In this document: piece by piece, positions 1 to 11,741 of the stretch | Numbering within the stretch: the stretch's first letter is position 1 | How the letters are laid out: every line of letters starts with the position of its first letter | Assembly (NCBI GenBank): GCA_963920635.1 | Contig: OY987301.1 | Span: 21,556,501 to 21,620,500 of the forward strand | DNA from: Pseudeuparius sepicola | Taxonomy: Eukaryota > Arthropoda > Insecta > Coleoptera > Anthribidae | DNA: 64,000 nt | Direction: 5' to 3' | Made by a program: the position numbers and the translations under genes | The notes under the pieces: model-generated | Databases searched by the model: none | Told to the model about the DNA's origin: nothing | What the model saw: only the letters and a program-made list of their open reading frames with translations

Positions 1-24
1 TTTTCAAAGAAGTATAATAAAAAA

Positions 25-165
25 TATCGTTCATTAGGTACACGTCCAGAAATAGATTTTTCCGTGCTTGCATGACTTCCCGTGTTCGGCTGCGCCTCAC
101 ACGGGAATTTGTCACGCGCGCACGGAAAAATCTTTATTTCCAAACTCGTAATGAAATATACTATT
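25..165. repeat. Imperfect palindrome with GC-richer centre
   Basis: An inverted repeat is visible directly. GATTTTTCCGTG at 55-66 matches CACGGAAAAATC at 121-132, with an inner pair around CCCGTGT and ACACGGG. Weaker pairing continues outward to about 25 and 165. The small size, AT-rich arms and GC-richer core resemble a hairpin MITE. No target duplication could be fixed, and the left side is close to the window edge. Confidence 0.55.
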
Positions 166-1300
166 TCAAATATATATTTTTTTCAAGTTCGATTTAGAAA
201 TGCCACATTCCGACACTTTCTGCAACCAATGTCAAATTTGACAGCTAACAGAGATCGCTTGGCCACAACTGTTAATGTAATTTTTGGTCTAATTTGAAGC
301 AAAAACTTATCCCGACATTAAATTTTAACCAGAGCTATTTAAAAAAAACTCATATGGTGCGGACTTTAATGGCCCATTGTAAGTCGAGTTTTTGTATGAA
401 TTTTTGGCAAACGGGGATTGTCTTTATTTATGATATAATTGCCCAAAAAATATAAATAGCAGATAACTGAATGTTAATCTGTTATGATTGGAATAACAAT
501 TAATCATTTCATTCTTAAATTTTCGTTGTTTGGAAAGCTAGTGAAGTGAATTTATATATAAAAATTTATATATATAAAAATGGTAAAAAATGGTAGAAAA
601 TTCCAGTGCTGTAACAATGCCATTTTGCAAAAATATTGTCCCACGTTATTTCACAAAGTTCACATTCCAGGTACAGAAATCTATACGAACGTTGGGCTTA
701 TTTCCCATTGTCTGTATTGCATGATTTATCAAATTCGGCAAGTTCTCTTTGAGACGGGCTCTGGGTTTTATAGAGATTACTCCACGGATAGAAATAAAGT
801 TCCCTACCCCATTTTTATAAAGTCAGCCGTGGGAGAACTTTTTTCTCTTATCTTGTTGTGACTTGGAGTAGAATGAAATCAAAACAGATATTTCGTTTGG
901 GGTAACGGCGGCCGGAAATCGTTTTTTACATAAATTTAGCTACTTTACTTTATTTTTCCAGCAGAATAGCCAATACTTAGATGGAGTGGAACGCGAAGAA
1001 TGCACGGGAATATAAAGGAGCTGGCGCGCTCGGGCGGACATCGGAGAGGGATCGTAAAAACATGTTTTCTTTTAATATAGCGGCTATCCTGCGTGGGCTC
1101 TTTATTTTTGTTTGGCGTTCATTTCAGAAATACTCAGAAAATCGTCTCAGAATTTTCTTGTCATAATATAATATTTTCAGTAAGTGTGTGTGCTTTATTT
1201 TGTCCGCTGAGATGGAAAATCTACGTCTTCAAATAATTCCTGTTTTGTGACAAAGGATAAGTTTATTCTGTTTTCAATAGTCTCACTGCTGACTTAGGTA
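166..1300. other. No gene recognised
   Basis: AT-rich sequence. Open frames of 93 and 61 codons at 580-861 and 981-1166 show no motif or splice context that I recognise. I see no further repeat structure here. Confidence 0.5.
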
Positions 1301-1599
1301 TGTATATGTTATGGACCAAGTGATTATTTAGGTCAGTATGTATATTGCCCGGTCATAATAACACAATAATGACAAGCAGAATCGGTCAGTTTAATATTTT
1401 TTTTACAATTTATCACATTGTCCGGTCATTATGAAGAATTACTGTCTAGTTGTTGCCAAGCATTATTATATAATGCCCGCGGGCAACGTAATAATGTTAA
1501 CAGTATTTATTATATTGACCAGCAGTTTTAGACATTTTTAATATTGCCCGAGCATTATTAATAAAGACCAAATAATCACTTCCTCCATAACATATACAC
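1301..1599. mobile_element. MITE with about 33 bp inverted ends
   Basis: The left end at 1301-1334 (TGTATATGTTATGGA, then AAGTGATTATTT) is repeated in reverse at about 1566-1599. The motif ATTGCCCG recurs inside in both halves (about 1348 and 1546), so the element is loosely palindromic along its length. The 300 bp size and lack of coding sequence fit a non-autonomous DNA transposon. The superfamily is not resolved because the target duplication is unclear. Confidence 0.6.
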
Positions 1600-1659
1600 G
1601 TAGGCTATAGATCCAGTCAGTAGTATTTAACAAAATGATAACAAAAATATGAAAAATTA

Positions 1660-2001
1660 AAACTTCTTTAAAAACAAGCTTTTATTTAAGCTGTGTACTA
1701 AAACGAATCATATAAGTTTAGGTTTTTGTTAAAGTAATTCAATACCAAATTGCGCAAGTTTTTGAAATAAAAAAACTTGGTGCAAGAAATGTTCTGAAAG
1801 TGCATACCAATTAATTTTATTATAGTTGATAAGCAAAGCAAGTACTTGCCAAAGTATGTATTTTTTGTACAATTCGTGCGACAAGCTTTTTGATTTCACA
1901 ACAAACAAAATTCAAAATGTCTGAATTAACTTAACAAAAAACGAAACTTAGTTGATTCGTTTTAATACATGGCTTAAATAAAGGCCCGTTTTTAAAAAGT
2001 T
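1660..2001. mobile_element. MITE with about 74 bp inverted arms
   Basis: The arms at 1660-1734 and 1929-2001 are reverse complements with scattered mismatches; both carry ACTAAAACGAATCA-like and TTTATTTAAGC-like blocks. A related single arm plus inner sequence occurs in reverse orientation at 34225-34345, which supports a dispersed family. No coding capacity. Confidence 0.65.
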
Positions 2002-2031
2002 TTTTTTAATTTTATTTTGTGCTTTTTTTAC

Positions 2032-2336
2032 CACGAGGGTGGTAAGAAATCAAATCTTGTCTATACATTTAATTGTAATGATTGTCCTTCTACTTACATT
2101 GGACAAACCAAACAATACTTACGTAAACGAATTTACAAACAAATATTATATCTGATATAACAACACTAAAGCCATGGATGGCACTTAGTAAGCACGCACT
2201 TGAAAATCTACACTCTTTTAATTTTATCAACCCAGATATTGTAGCTTATGAGAATGATTTGACAAAACGAAATGTTCTTGAAATGATAAATATAAAAAAA
2301 AACATAAAAATAATATTAATTATAGAACAGATGTAA
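2032..2336 (+). pseudogene. Penelope-like element GIY-YIG endonuclease fragment
   Basis: Frame 2032-2157 reads ...KKSNLVYTFNCNDCPSTYIGQ then TKQYLRKRI, and ends in a stop. After a frame change, about 2159-2333 reads ALSKHALENLHSFNF then INPDIVAYE. This order matches the C-terminal GIY-YIG nuclease of Penelope-like retroelements: the VY and YIG strands, a Cys pair, the conserved Arg, then His and Glu. The reverse transcriptase part is absent, and a small deletion plus frameshift break the domain. It is a 5'-truncated dead fragment directly beside the 1660-2001 MITE. Confidence 0.75.
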
Positions 2337-2463
2337 ATATTTTATCCAAATTTTATAACATTTTAATTTAACTAAAATTATATTATATAAACGCTACCCT
2401 AGAAAAAATATTTTAAAAGAGAATTTTTCCAAATCACTGTATAAATATTTCCTTGTTTTTTAC

Positions 2464-2530
2464 CTTGCCCGGTATTCGAACCTTCTGCCGTGCTATGGGT
2501 AACGCAGCCTTCGTTTGCCGACTCGCCAGA
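2464..2530 (-). repeat. tRNA-derived SINE head remnant
   Basis: Read on the minus strand, the segment begins with a box-A-like TGGCGAGTCGG and ends with a box-B-like GGTTCGAATACC about 45 bases later, the spacing of an RNA polymerase III promoter. The acceptor stem does not pair well, so it is a SINE head or a decayed tRNA copy, not a functional tRNA. Confidence 0.4.
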
Positions 2531-3876
2531 AAACAAACATTTTTACTAATTTATTCCAAAAAGAAGAAAAATTTTATAACATGACGTTTTAAAGATAAAT
2601 AATTGTACCTGAGCAATAGTATTATTTTCTTTGACCTGAGTAAAACTTTTTCCTTTTTGTACCTAATATGTAATCATAAACATTTTTTATCGTTAAATAA
2701 TAAGCTATAACTAATTATATACGTAATAAAGAAAAAATAAAAAATGATGCTATTATTTGGTCGAATGCCCAGTAAAATTTAAATATAAATATATATAAAT
2801 GAATATACTAAAATGTATTTTCACCAGCCTCAGAAGTGTGAGCAAAAAATAATAGATTAATTAATTTAAAATTTGGAAAAAAACAGAAATTACGAATTTG
2901 TTTCAGAAAAACTGCAAACTGATGTAAATTTGTGCGGCAAAATTTTTTCTTAATAACTTTTTTCGTTATTTCCGGGAAAAAACATTTTTAATTTTTTTTC
3001 CAAAATGTCAAATTTGATAATATAACCTTATTTGAGCATAAAATATAGGTATTCGAACCATGTTAGTTCTGAAATCAGGTTTTCAAAAATGGTAATAATA
3101 TAGGTAAAGGTGTTTTGTTTATATGTGCCAACTATCCTGGACATACTGTATAACATCTTAACGGCTGGGTAATAAGAGATAGAATCCATCGCCATATTTT
3201 ACCCTATATTGGCAGTTTGTATGGTGGTTTTTGCCTCCACCTTCTATGGCTAAGTAAAAGCATGATATTTTTATCAAATGGCCCACCATATTTGCCAGCA
3301 TTTTTAGGCGAAGAATCAGATCAAATTAGTCATATCCACTATACAGTATTTTGAAGTCTTCATGTTTTTAAGTTTCCAAAAGGAGACATGCTTTGGGAAT
3401 GACTGACTATGTTAGCTACGAGAGGCAGTAACCACTTCACCAAAAAACTCTCGAGAGACAGTTAATCAAGAATCGCTGGCATCAACAAATAATTGCGTGT
3501 AGAATTATGATAATTTAGAGAAAACTATACAACAAATAAAATATCACAAAAAAATCATTTTCTTTAACGCCTATTTCACATTTTATATAAAATCTCTCAT
3601 CTACGACACAGACACACTACTGGTTCATGTTGTTTTTTTCAGTTTCAGAGTTAAGTACTACATATATATGTTTATGGGTGTGGGTCTTGTGGGTATTTCT
3701 TTACGTTTGAAAGTTTTTCCTGCGTCCCTTAAGAAATGAATTTTCCATTTAAAAATCGATATTCGAGTTGCTGACAAGGAGTTTGGTTTTTACATGTCCA
3801 GACAATTGCCTGCCGTTGGCCCTGCCCCACTTAATATCGGAGACATTTCTGCACGAGACGACACTTTCCATTGGGT
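2531..3876. other. No gene; weak repeat similarity at 3166-3245
   Basis: No open frame of interest. The block 3185-3245 resembles 19605-19670 inside the 19526-21179 element (shared CAGTTTG then ATGGTGG) and may be a decayed fragment of that family. The rest shows nothing I can name. Confidence 0.35.
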
Positions 3877-3950
3877 GCAATCGTTATAAGGCAACTTTTC
3901 CTTGCCTTATACGAATAACTGCATCAAAGTTTTAATGAAATCCCACTGCA
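3877..3950 (+). repeat. Dispersed repeat, copy A
   Basis: Shares GCAATCGTTATAA, then CTGCATCAAAGTTTTAATGA and AATCCCACTGCA, with copy B at 5859-5926 in direct orientation. The inner part of copy A has an additional short hairpin (AAGGCAA and TTGCCTT). Identity is unknown. Confidence 0.6.
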
Positions 3951-4149
3951 GCGCCGCTGTTTGGGATGTGTCCGTGAATTTCTATTTATACTGCTAGTAT
4001 GTTCCATACTTCTTCTAGAACGAATCTCGCGTGTGCAGTATGTCTAGAAACTATTGCAAGTTCCACTATTGGGAATGCGAGGTGCCTGGTGCATTCGATA
4101 TAGGAAAATCAGTATATTTAAAACATTTTTAATAAATAAAATAAATTCA

Positions 4150-4330
4150 TCTCAAAACCCCTAGAATGTTAACGTTTCTAAAAATCTCCTCCTTTGGTTG
4201 GACTTCATTAAAATCCAGTTTTAATCAAGTTATCCATGGAAATCATATGAAATTATGTCAATGTCTAAAATGCTGTCTACAAAGACAGGCCTCTAGATAG
4301 TTACTGAAGGAGCAAGAAGGAAATTGTAAT
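4150..4330. repeat. Dispersed repeat family, also near 60.2-60.5 kb
   Basis: The 4169-4260 part matches the reverse complement of 60400-60490 (TCTCC near one end, GGACTTCATTAA, then TGTCAATGTCTA). The 4256-4300 part matches 60185-60230 in direct orientation (TGTCTACAAAG). The arrangement at 60 kb suggests a palindromic DNA element of which this is one end. Confidence 0.5.
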
Positions 4331-5858
4331 TTTAAAGATGAATTGGTGATTAAATAACTAAGCTCGGGTAAAATCTTCCAAAAAATTGTGAACTTGAATT
4401 TTAACACGGAATGTTACTAATGAATATACGGGGATTAACAAAAAGTTGTCGGTTCTCAGTTCTGACTTTCGGTTTGACCAGAAATGAGAACTATTTGGTC
4501 AGATCCTTGTTGTTTTTAGGTTCCTTTTGTTCTTCCAATTCCAACCATATATAGTTATATAGTAATAATAGCAATAACCAAGCAGCGAATTTTAATTTTT
4601 TGACAAATTTAGTCAAATAATATGATAAACTTTATCTTTATGTTTGCATGGAATGCTAAAAATTGTTTGTTAGAGATAACTATATAAAACTGTATATGAT
4701 TGGAATTGGGAGGACAACAGGAACCTAAAAGTTCCAAAATATAGGTAGATATAGGGTGTCTCACAAATCTGAAAAAGTGATGCGTACTTCCGGTCAAACC
4801 GGATAGTCGTATTAAAGTTCAACTTCAAAATTTTTTGGGAAACAATATTTGTTGGTCAAATTTTTTAACAACACTCGGTATATTAAATTTGACGTAATAT
4901 TCCGATTTCTGGGAAAACTAACCAAGTTAAATTTTTGAACCATAAATTTATCTTTAAAATTACCGAGAAAATCGGGTTTATCACCTTATCTGGGACACGC
5001 TGTACAATCATTTTGTATACCTACTTATCGGTGAAAAATCATCAAAAAGTCATTGGGTCACCTGATTGATTGTAATTGTAAAAAAACAAACACTCGGTGC
5101 CTTCTCAGTAGTATTCTGTTTATTTACTGGATATTATAAATAAATTATACAACAAATATGATTAGCTTGAAAATAAACTCTTCCTTGAAGTTAATTTTTA
5201 AGAAAAAATAAATAAAAAATAAGAATACATGGACATTATTCCATTCTTATGTCTTATTTCTTATGTATACTTATTCGTGTCATAAATAACTTATCCAAAA
5301 AGGGGAAAGTAAAAGCACAAAAAGCACTCATCCATCTTACCTAATCATTTATAGTGGGAGAGGGCAGCTTGATTTAAGACAGAAGATGTGTGGGCATGAA
5401 GTGCGATATAAGAATTTTTTGATGCGGCATTTGATTGAGCATGAACGAGGACACTGAATTACTCATTTATACAATAAGTTACCTAGAAGTAGAGCCATTA
5501 AATTTGATCTAGTACTTTTTCACTAATTCTTACAATCGTGTTTGATCGAGGCACAGTTGCGTCCAGAAAATTCAATTTTGCAATTCTAGTTTTACAATAG
5601 TAGTTATATGGCACTAAAGAAATTTAGAAATCGACATTGTTGGAAGTGTATACCTACAGTTTGTTCAGCGAATGTTCGGCCCTACGTCACAACTCCCGTC
5701 CTTGTCTGACTCGTGAATATACGACCGATATCCATCGTATACACACAAGCATGTTGTTGCTTCTGGGGTACTCCTAGTTTGGAGTATTGTGAGGGTGAGA
5801 ATTATTATTATTATATGATACATCGAGACGTTTCTGCTGGTGATACTCTCTAGGAGAA
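4331..5858. other. No gene; possible decayed mariner-type MITE 4753-5005
   Basis: At 4753 there is AGGGTGTCTCACAAAT, and near 5000 there is GGGACACGCTGTA, which looks like a mariner-type terminus at a TA. The two ends are only weakly complementary, so this is a possible decayed element. No coding frame was recognised. Confidence 0.3.
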
Positions 5859-5926
5859 GCAATCGTTATAACTTTTGCCCCGCCTTAGGGATGACTGCAT
5901 CAAAGTTTTAATGAAATCCCACTGCA
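5859..5926 (+). repeat. Dispersed repeat, copy B
   Basis: Direct-orientation partner of 3877-3950, with the same core and slightly shorter. Copies lie 2 kb apart, so local duplication or two insertions of one element are both possible. Confidence 0.6.
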
Positions 5927-6429
5927 TCCCCGTCGTCGTAGATAATGCAGCGTAAGAACAATGGGACTTTTCGCACTTTGCGTACGAGAGTGGAGTACCT
6001 GGGAGCAAAATATTTCCGCCGAGATGAAACCTCTATTATGTATGGGGAGTTCTGTGTAGTTTGAAGTGTAAATTCGACGTGGAAAGCATATGGGAACAAC
6101 CTTTTGAATATTAACTGCAAGTATATTCGGAGTTTCATATTCGTTGGCGGAAAATATATGTGTGAAATTTGTTAACAATCGAAACGAAACAGGCGAACTC
6201 TGTTAAGTTTTTAACTCCCACACTGTTGAGTAGATATAGGCAAAAAAAGGTTCCGGTTCGTGATACAAGAATATTCGACAACGTTCGTGAACATTCACTA
6301 TATACCCACTGCGTTCATATCTTCTCATGAGCACAAATAAACACGAAAAAAGAAAGTTCCTTGAAGATGCTGAATATTCTCGAAAGTGGGAGCTTGAAAG
6401 GAACGGGTGGCGTCATTTTAATAATTCGC
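5927..6429. other. No gene recognised
   Basis: Overlapping minus-strand frames of 92 and 76 codons at 5900-6178 have no recognisable domain. No repeat structure seen. Confidence 0.4.
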
Positions 6430-7438
6430 GAGGCCAACGATAAAGACAGGACATGGCGCTAACGCATAATCGCGTAGTCACGTGAACAACTTAGTCCTAT
6501 ATATAATAAAAGGCATTTTTGGAGATAAGTAGAAAAACAAATTTCGTAACAATTTGGCGAGTTTTCTTTCATCTATTACATTATTGGTTTTGTGCATCCA
6601 GGCCTTCTCTAATTGCTTTTTCAAAATTTTCAACCTGCCTCAGCTGTTTTGGGCTGAGAGTTCAACGGCACTGCACTCAAATATTTTGGCACATTCTCAA
6701 AAATTGTTGGGACAGCACCTTCCTTTAGCTTAGGTGATATTCTCTGTAGGTATTTTCCTCCTACAACACATTTGTCCACTTTAATTGTTTCACTTTCTTG
6801 AAAATGTGTTAGCCACACATACTTAAGGGTTTTTTAGAAATTAAATCTCAGTTGGAATTTGACGAATCCATTTTTGGCGCATATTTTCATCCCGAGGCAA
6901 AGCAGATGTTGTTATGGTGACATTTTCTTCCTGGCTTTTGCAATATGTATAAGTATAATATAAACAGACCCAATATTTGGTATTTAGGTTATTTTTTACG
7001 AAATAAAAATGAAAACTCACCTCAGTATACTGTTAATATTGACGAGGTCCCAGTTGATCGGCAGCGTGAAAGGCCGAATAGGAACCGGATCAGGGCGTGG
7101 GTCGACAACTCAAATCCTCGAGTAGGTACGTTACAACACTGATTTATTTCGCACAAGGTGAATGGTGAATACAAAATACACCAATACTCCTGGACCGCAC
7201 GGCTCCCACCCAGAGACCATAATAACACCTGGGCGGTTCCCCTCCGCCAGGACACACGCGCACTAGACACAAACTTGTTTCTAAAAGATAAACTAAGACG
7301 TTTAAAAACACTTTAAACATTTAAAACTTCTCAAAATTCAAGTTGCCGCTTTCAGTTATGTGACAAATGACGTGTAACGTCGGACTAAGATGGTCACGTG
7401 ATTTCTGTGCGCCATGGCCTGTCTTTATCGTAGGCCTC
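6430..7438. mobile_element. DNA element with GAGGCC termini, copy 1
   Basis: The termini are inverted: GAGGCCAACGATAAAGACAG at 6430 matches the reverse complement of the end at 7438 (GAGGCCTACGATAAAGACAG). Similarity continues through GGCGC and a CACGTGA block with TTAGTC. The interior matches copy 2 at 21189-22437, but copy 1 lacks about 215 bp found there. No transposase frame is recognisable. The flanks are only partly similar, so the target duplication is decayed. The long duplication in copy 2 suggests a Mutator-like (MULE) element; this is inference. Confidence 0.7.
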
Positions 7439-8693
7439 GTTTTAGATTATGCGACTTAGATCATTGTGTAACACAACGTTGTCATATCAAAGGTGAACCT
7501 GACTAGATAGCGCTTTAAGGTAAGGTGCACCTCCTGGGATTTAGGCTACGAGGAAAGCGGGGCCGCCAGTATCTAGTTAAATTGCGTGCACTGTATTTCG
7601 TTCGAAAACAAATCCTCCGTCAAATCCGGAATCCAGCACAAAAATTGATATCGGTATATCGATCCACGGAGGCCAAAATATGGAGTGCTGGTGCGGTCTG
7701 GATTGTTGCTGACACCGGGTAAATGGGTGTTGCGGCTGTGGGCCGGCGCGACCGGCCCTGCCGCGGCCCGGCCCGTCTGTCACCAGATGCGATTATTGAT
7801 CTCCCCTCCCCCAAATTGGGCAATTATACGGCCATAATTAATTGCCAGGCAACGCAGCGCCGAGTTTGCATTTGTTTTTGGACGAGAGGGGAAACTGGAG
7901 AAACGCAAAAATATAGCACGGAGAGGTGCATAAATTCATAGGTACTCGCGAGCTAATGGACAAAATAACAACTTACATTTATGTAGGTATAGTTTACTTA
8001 ATTTCAATTGAAACATGTCAGTCGCAAGTGAGTGCAAGATAACGGGTGGTGCTTCTGCAATAAAGTACCAGACAAAAATGTTTAACCTTTTAAAACATTC
8101 CAGTATAGCGTAAAGTGAGCGAGTGTATTAAAAAAAGCTCGCCTAATAATGGATAGGCTATTGATACTGAGAAATCGAGTAGTGAAATTTTCTAAAAATA
8201 AATTATTTTCCCAAAAATTTTAAAATTTTAAAGTCACTCAAAAAGGATGTTCTTTTTAGTGGGTTTCACCCTGTTTATTTACTTGTAGATCTAAATAAAC
8301 ATTACTCTCATTATTTATTTCTTTTCTAGTAAAAAGTGATGAAAATAGTTTAGCGATTGCTATCTCAAAACCGACTATATACGTCATTGGATTCTGAACA
8401 AACTGAAATGGATTTTATATGAAATGTTGTTAAAAAAAACCTTGCTTAGTAATACATTTTATTGGGTTTTCTATATAGATTTGAATTGTAAACAAAAGTG
8501 TCCTCTCGTTTTTACGTATGTGTTATGGTTTTATGGGAAATTTTATTTTTTAAAGTAAGTAAGTAAGTATTTGTTCTATAAGTAAGATTCAAAGTAGAAA
8601 AAAAACCTGTTTCTTAGTTTAAACAATGTAACTTTTACAAAGTTTTATTGTTTCCAATAAACTTATCCATTCAAGACTATACTTTTGAAGGTA
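7439..8693. other. No gene; GC-rich patch 7720-7870
   Basis: About 7720-7870 is markedly GC-rich (GGCCGGCGCGACCGGCC and similar) within AT-rich surroundings, followed by a TAATTAATT stretch. It could be an old regulatory or conserved block. Nothing else is recognised. Confidence 0.35.
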
Positions 8694-8781
8694 CAGGGTC
8701 TCAAATATTTAGAGAACTGACCACTTTTGTTATGCTCTGTATCTTGAAGCGTATTTCAGTATTAAAAACTGAATCACCCTG
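8694..8781. mobile_element. Possible very short mariner-type MITE
   Basis: Starts TA|CAGGGTC at 8692 and ends CACCCTG|TA at 8783, 88 bp in total. Only the outer six bases are inverted, so this may instead be two unrelated element ends. Confidence 0.3.
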
Positions 8782-9607
8782 TATATTCCTGACCTGCCCC
8801 GTAGCTTTATTTCTTCGTTAAAGTATATGTTCCTTAAAAACAATCCTTAGTTTTGGTTTACTCGAATATTTGTATCAAATAAAAATTTAATAATTTTTTT
8901 GGAATGTCTATGTAAATGTACTTATATTATTTTTTGGCAAAGGTATTTGCTCCCGTGATAATGTCAAAAATTATAAATTAATAATAAATAAATTACCAAG
9001 CAAGAAAAGAGCAAATTATTATTGAAAATTGAATCCATAGATGGTAAATAAAATTTAGGAGAAAATTTAATGTCTATAATATTTTTTCCATCATCTTAAG
9101 TTTATGCTATCTAAACATTTATTTCAGAAACTGTTTGTTTCTCTTTATAATGGTCAAAAGGAAATTAACTAATTATTCAAATTGACGGCAGGTTAGATAT
9201 AGTCATATTCTAAATTTGAAATGAAAAAATAATAAACAATGATTTACAAAAAAGATGTATACTGGGGGTTTGTGACTAGCTTAAACTCGTGCTCAGATTA
9301 GCAGAAAAACAACTTTACTCCTATTATTTATAATGATATTCACAAACCTATGAGGTCAAGTTTATTTTTTTATGAAATTGGGCCTATGAGAAATTTGTGA
9401 TGTATTACAACAATTACATACATATACATATATTTTGCTATTTACAAAAATTCTATTGGTGAAATCAGCAGATTTATTTCCGAATGTTGTAGAAAACATT
9501 GACATCAAATAATCCGTAAAATTAAGGATGTTATAACATAACACTTTATTCCATTTTTGGAAGTTTATATCCATTAGATCTATAACTTTTTAATATTCAT
9601 CTCAATA
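8782..9607. other. No gene recognised
   Basis: AT-rich sequence. The open frame of 70 codons on the minus strand at 9362-9574 has no recognisable motif. No repeat structure was identified. Confidence 0.4.
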
Positions 9608-9742
9608 CCCTGACGAAGGCCAAAAATATGGCCGAAAGCTTGGTTCATTGTAAAGAATAAATAATATATAATTTTGCCTGAAATACTCGTTATTGTACTT
9701 CATTGATATATAAATTCAGCCGTTATTAAAGAAGATCTATTA
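9608..9742 (+). repeat. PLE-like tail with hammerhead-like core, copy A
   Basis: Begins CCCTGACGAAGGCC and continues with GGCCGAAAGC. CTGACGA and GAAA are the two conserved strands of a hammerhead ribozyme, joined here by a GGCC/GGCC stem. A reverse copy with about 85-90% similarity lies at 63030-63168; both copies begin at the same base and end at ATTAAAGAAGATCTATTA. Penelope-like elements are known to carry hammerhead motifs, and a PLE fragment at 16.7-17.5 kb has a similar tail. I could not draw convincing stems I and III, so activity is not claimed. Confidence 0.5.
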
Positions 9743-10272
9743 TGATGTTATTATATTTATTCCCTGCATCTCTGTATAGCCCAGACTTCCATAACTTAGT
9801 TAAGATCGTTAACGCAATGCTCTGGAGCCAAGGTGTAAACGTTAGTATTATATCATCTAACCCAGTGTACTCTAACCTGGGGTTTAATTACAGCTATAAC
9901 AGAGCTAAAGTTTCTGACCTGGCATTAAATTCGTTAACCCCTGGTGAGCTGTGCATACTTCACCTCAGATGAGTCTCTTGGATATTGGTTGAATTATTAA
10001 ATCGTACACACAAAATACAATAAGCAGATTTCCTCCTATTGAATAAATTATTTAACTAAATCATAAAATTGGCATAAACGTAAACAAAAATTTTCATAAT
10101 AATGTTAAATAATATTAATAACTATTTCCTCTTTACATTGCAGGTAAGCATTCAAAGATTGCAGTGTGGAGAGATGTCAACTAAATCCTACTGTTGTAAA
10201 TGTTTCTATTTGACAGAAGTATAGCATGCAAATCTGCTGATAAACTCAAGATAATAAATCACTCAGTATATA
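9743..10272. other. No gene recognised
   Basis: Contains a 76-codon open frame at 9742-9972 that begins at the PLE-like tail boundary, with no motif. Otherwise AT-rich. Confidence 0.4.
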
Positions 10273-10719
10273 CAGCGTGGTCCAACTTTTAGGCGCAAAA
10301 TTTTAGGAATCTGTAGAAAACGTCAAAATTAGTAGATTTTTTCCTTTGAATAAAGAATCTCCGGAAGGAGCATGTTTGGGATTACGCGCGACTGGGATAG
10401 TTCCTGCATATATGGCGGAATGCCGTTTCCGTGGCGCGCAGCTTTGAGTTGTTTGGACAAGCTTATCGAAGCAGAAATCCTCATTTTTCGTGGAATCGGT
10501 ATCTACAATAAAGGCAAAAAATTAGAAGGCATGCTTATGTCTTTAAGTTTAGGAATCCACCATAATATAACAATTATAATTTTATATTGACAATTATACA
10601 CAAAAGCCTATGCCACTTTGGTGCATGGCCTCAAAAGTTAATTTAAATTGCAAAAATACTTTATTTTTACGTTTTCTATAGATTCCTGAAGTGTTGCCCC
10701 TAAAGTTGGACCGCCCCTG
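10273..10719. mobile_element. MITE with about 55 bp inverted ends
   Basis: The left end after TA at 10271 reads CAGCGTGGTCCAACTTTTAG. The right end is its reverse complement with several mismatches, and similarity continues through GGAATCT and TAGAAAACGT. The right flank lacks a clean TA. No transposase is present. It is a 447 bp mariner/Tc1-type non-autonomous element. Confidence 0.65.
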
Positions 10720-10814
10720 AATGTAATAATTTTAAGAAATAAATGTTTACCTTCCAAGCCTGTTCCAAACCAAACCGTCCAAAATATTTTGGTTATTATA
10801 CATAATTAACTGGA

Positions 10815-11045
10815 GGAAAAATTGCACTGGGCCCGCCGTAGTCAAGCGCAAACAAGATTTGATTTGCAAATGACGCCCACCACCATCGGGACGAACCCGT
10901 AAATAAACTTCGAAAACCCTCGAAACACAATGTGCGTTCTCTTAAGGTTGCATAACGAAGGCGATTTGCATACCCACCCCGCGCAAAAAATTCAAACAGT
11001 CGATACCAAACGTAAATTTTGTTTACGTGTATTTACATCGGTTTT
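10815..11045 (+). repeat. 240 bp GC-richer block, copy A
   Basis: Matches 14700-14940 in direct orientation over its full length, with roughly 75% identity by eye. Shared landmarks are CGATTTGATTTGCAAATG (or a close variant), CCCGTAAATAAACTTCGAA, CTTAAGGTTG, AACGAAGGC and CGTATTTA. It has no inverted ends or open frame, so it could be a divergent retroposed repeat or a duplicated conserved non-coding block. Confidence 0.65.
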
Positions 11046-11187
11046 GCAAGGGTTCATGTCGAAGCTACATCCTTGGTTTTACTTTAGCTACGTTTTGCAC
11101 ACATATTTTTAAATAATTCAATCAATACCTATACCTACTTATTGTATAATACCATTGTTTTCGTGTGGATAAGGTAACCAACTGACA

Positions 11188-11629
11188 CTAGTTCCGTTCA
11201 GTAAAATTCATATGGCGCTAGTATTGATGCGTGCTCATCATAAAAAGATTACCCTAACGTACAGCCAATACGAATTGTGAGTATTTACATTTTGCAATGA
11301 AGTATATACAAAAAAGTGCTCACAATTCGTCAGCACGCATGACTACTAGCACAGAGAAGACCATATTGTCAAATATGTCAATTGGAGCCCAACTTTTACG
11401 TAATTTTTCACATACCCGATAAGATCTTTCAGATAAACTATGAAGTAGACTGCGTTCTTCGTGTATTATAGATTAGTTTAAAACTGAGAAAGAACATCCA
11501 CAGTGACCTACAATGGATTAATTACGTTTAAAGTTGGGCTCCATTTGACATATTTGACAAGATGAACTATCTGTATTCTGGTCTTCTCTGTGCTACTAGC
11601 CCCATCTGGACTTCAATGAATGGAACTAG
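11188..11629. mobile_element. MITE made of two adjoining hairpins
   Basis: The outer ends CTAGTTCC at 11188 and GGAACTAG ending at 11629 are inverted. Inside, about 11217-11350 folds on itself (GATGCGTGCT with AGCACGCAT, ACGAATTGTGAG with CTCACAATTCGT). About 11344-11602 forms a second arm pair (CTAGCACAGAGAAGACCA with its complement; GGAGCCCAACTTT with AAAGTTGGGCTCC). GCTAGTA-like sequence recurs at the joints. No coding sequence. Confidence 0.65.
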
Positions 11630-11741
11630 CTTCACTTGAATAACTTTCAAAAACAATTAACTGAGCTTTGACATATATCCACAAATGTACTATTTTTATA
11701 TATTGTAATTCAAATTCATTTCATTATATCTGAAATGTCTA

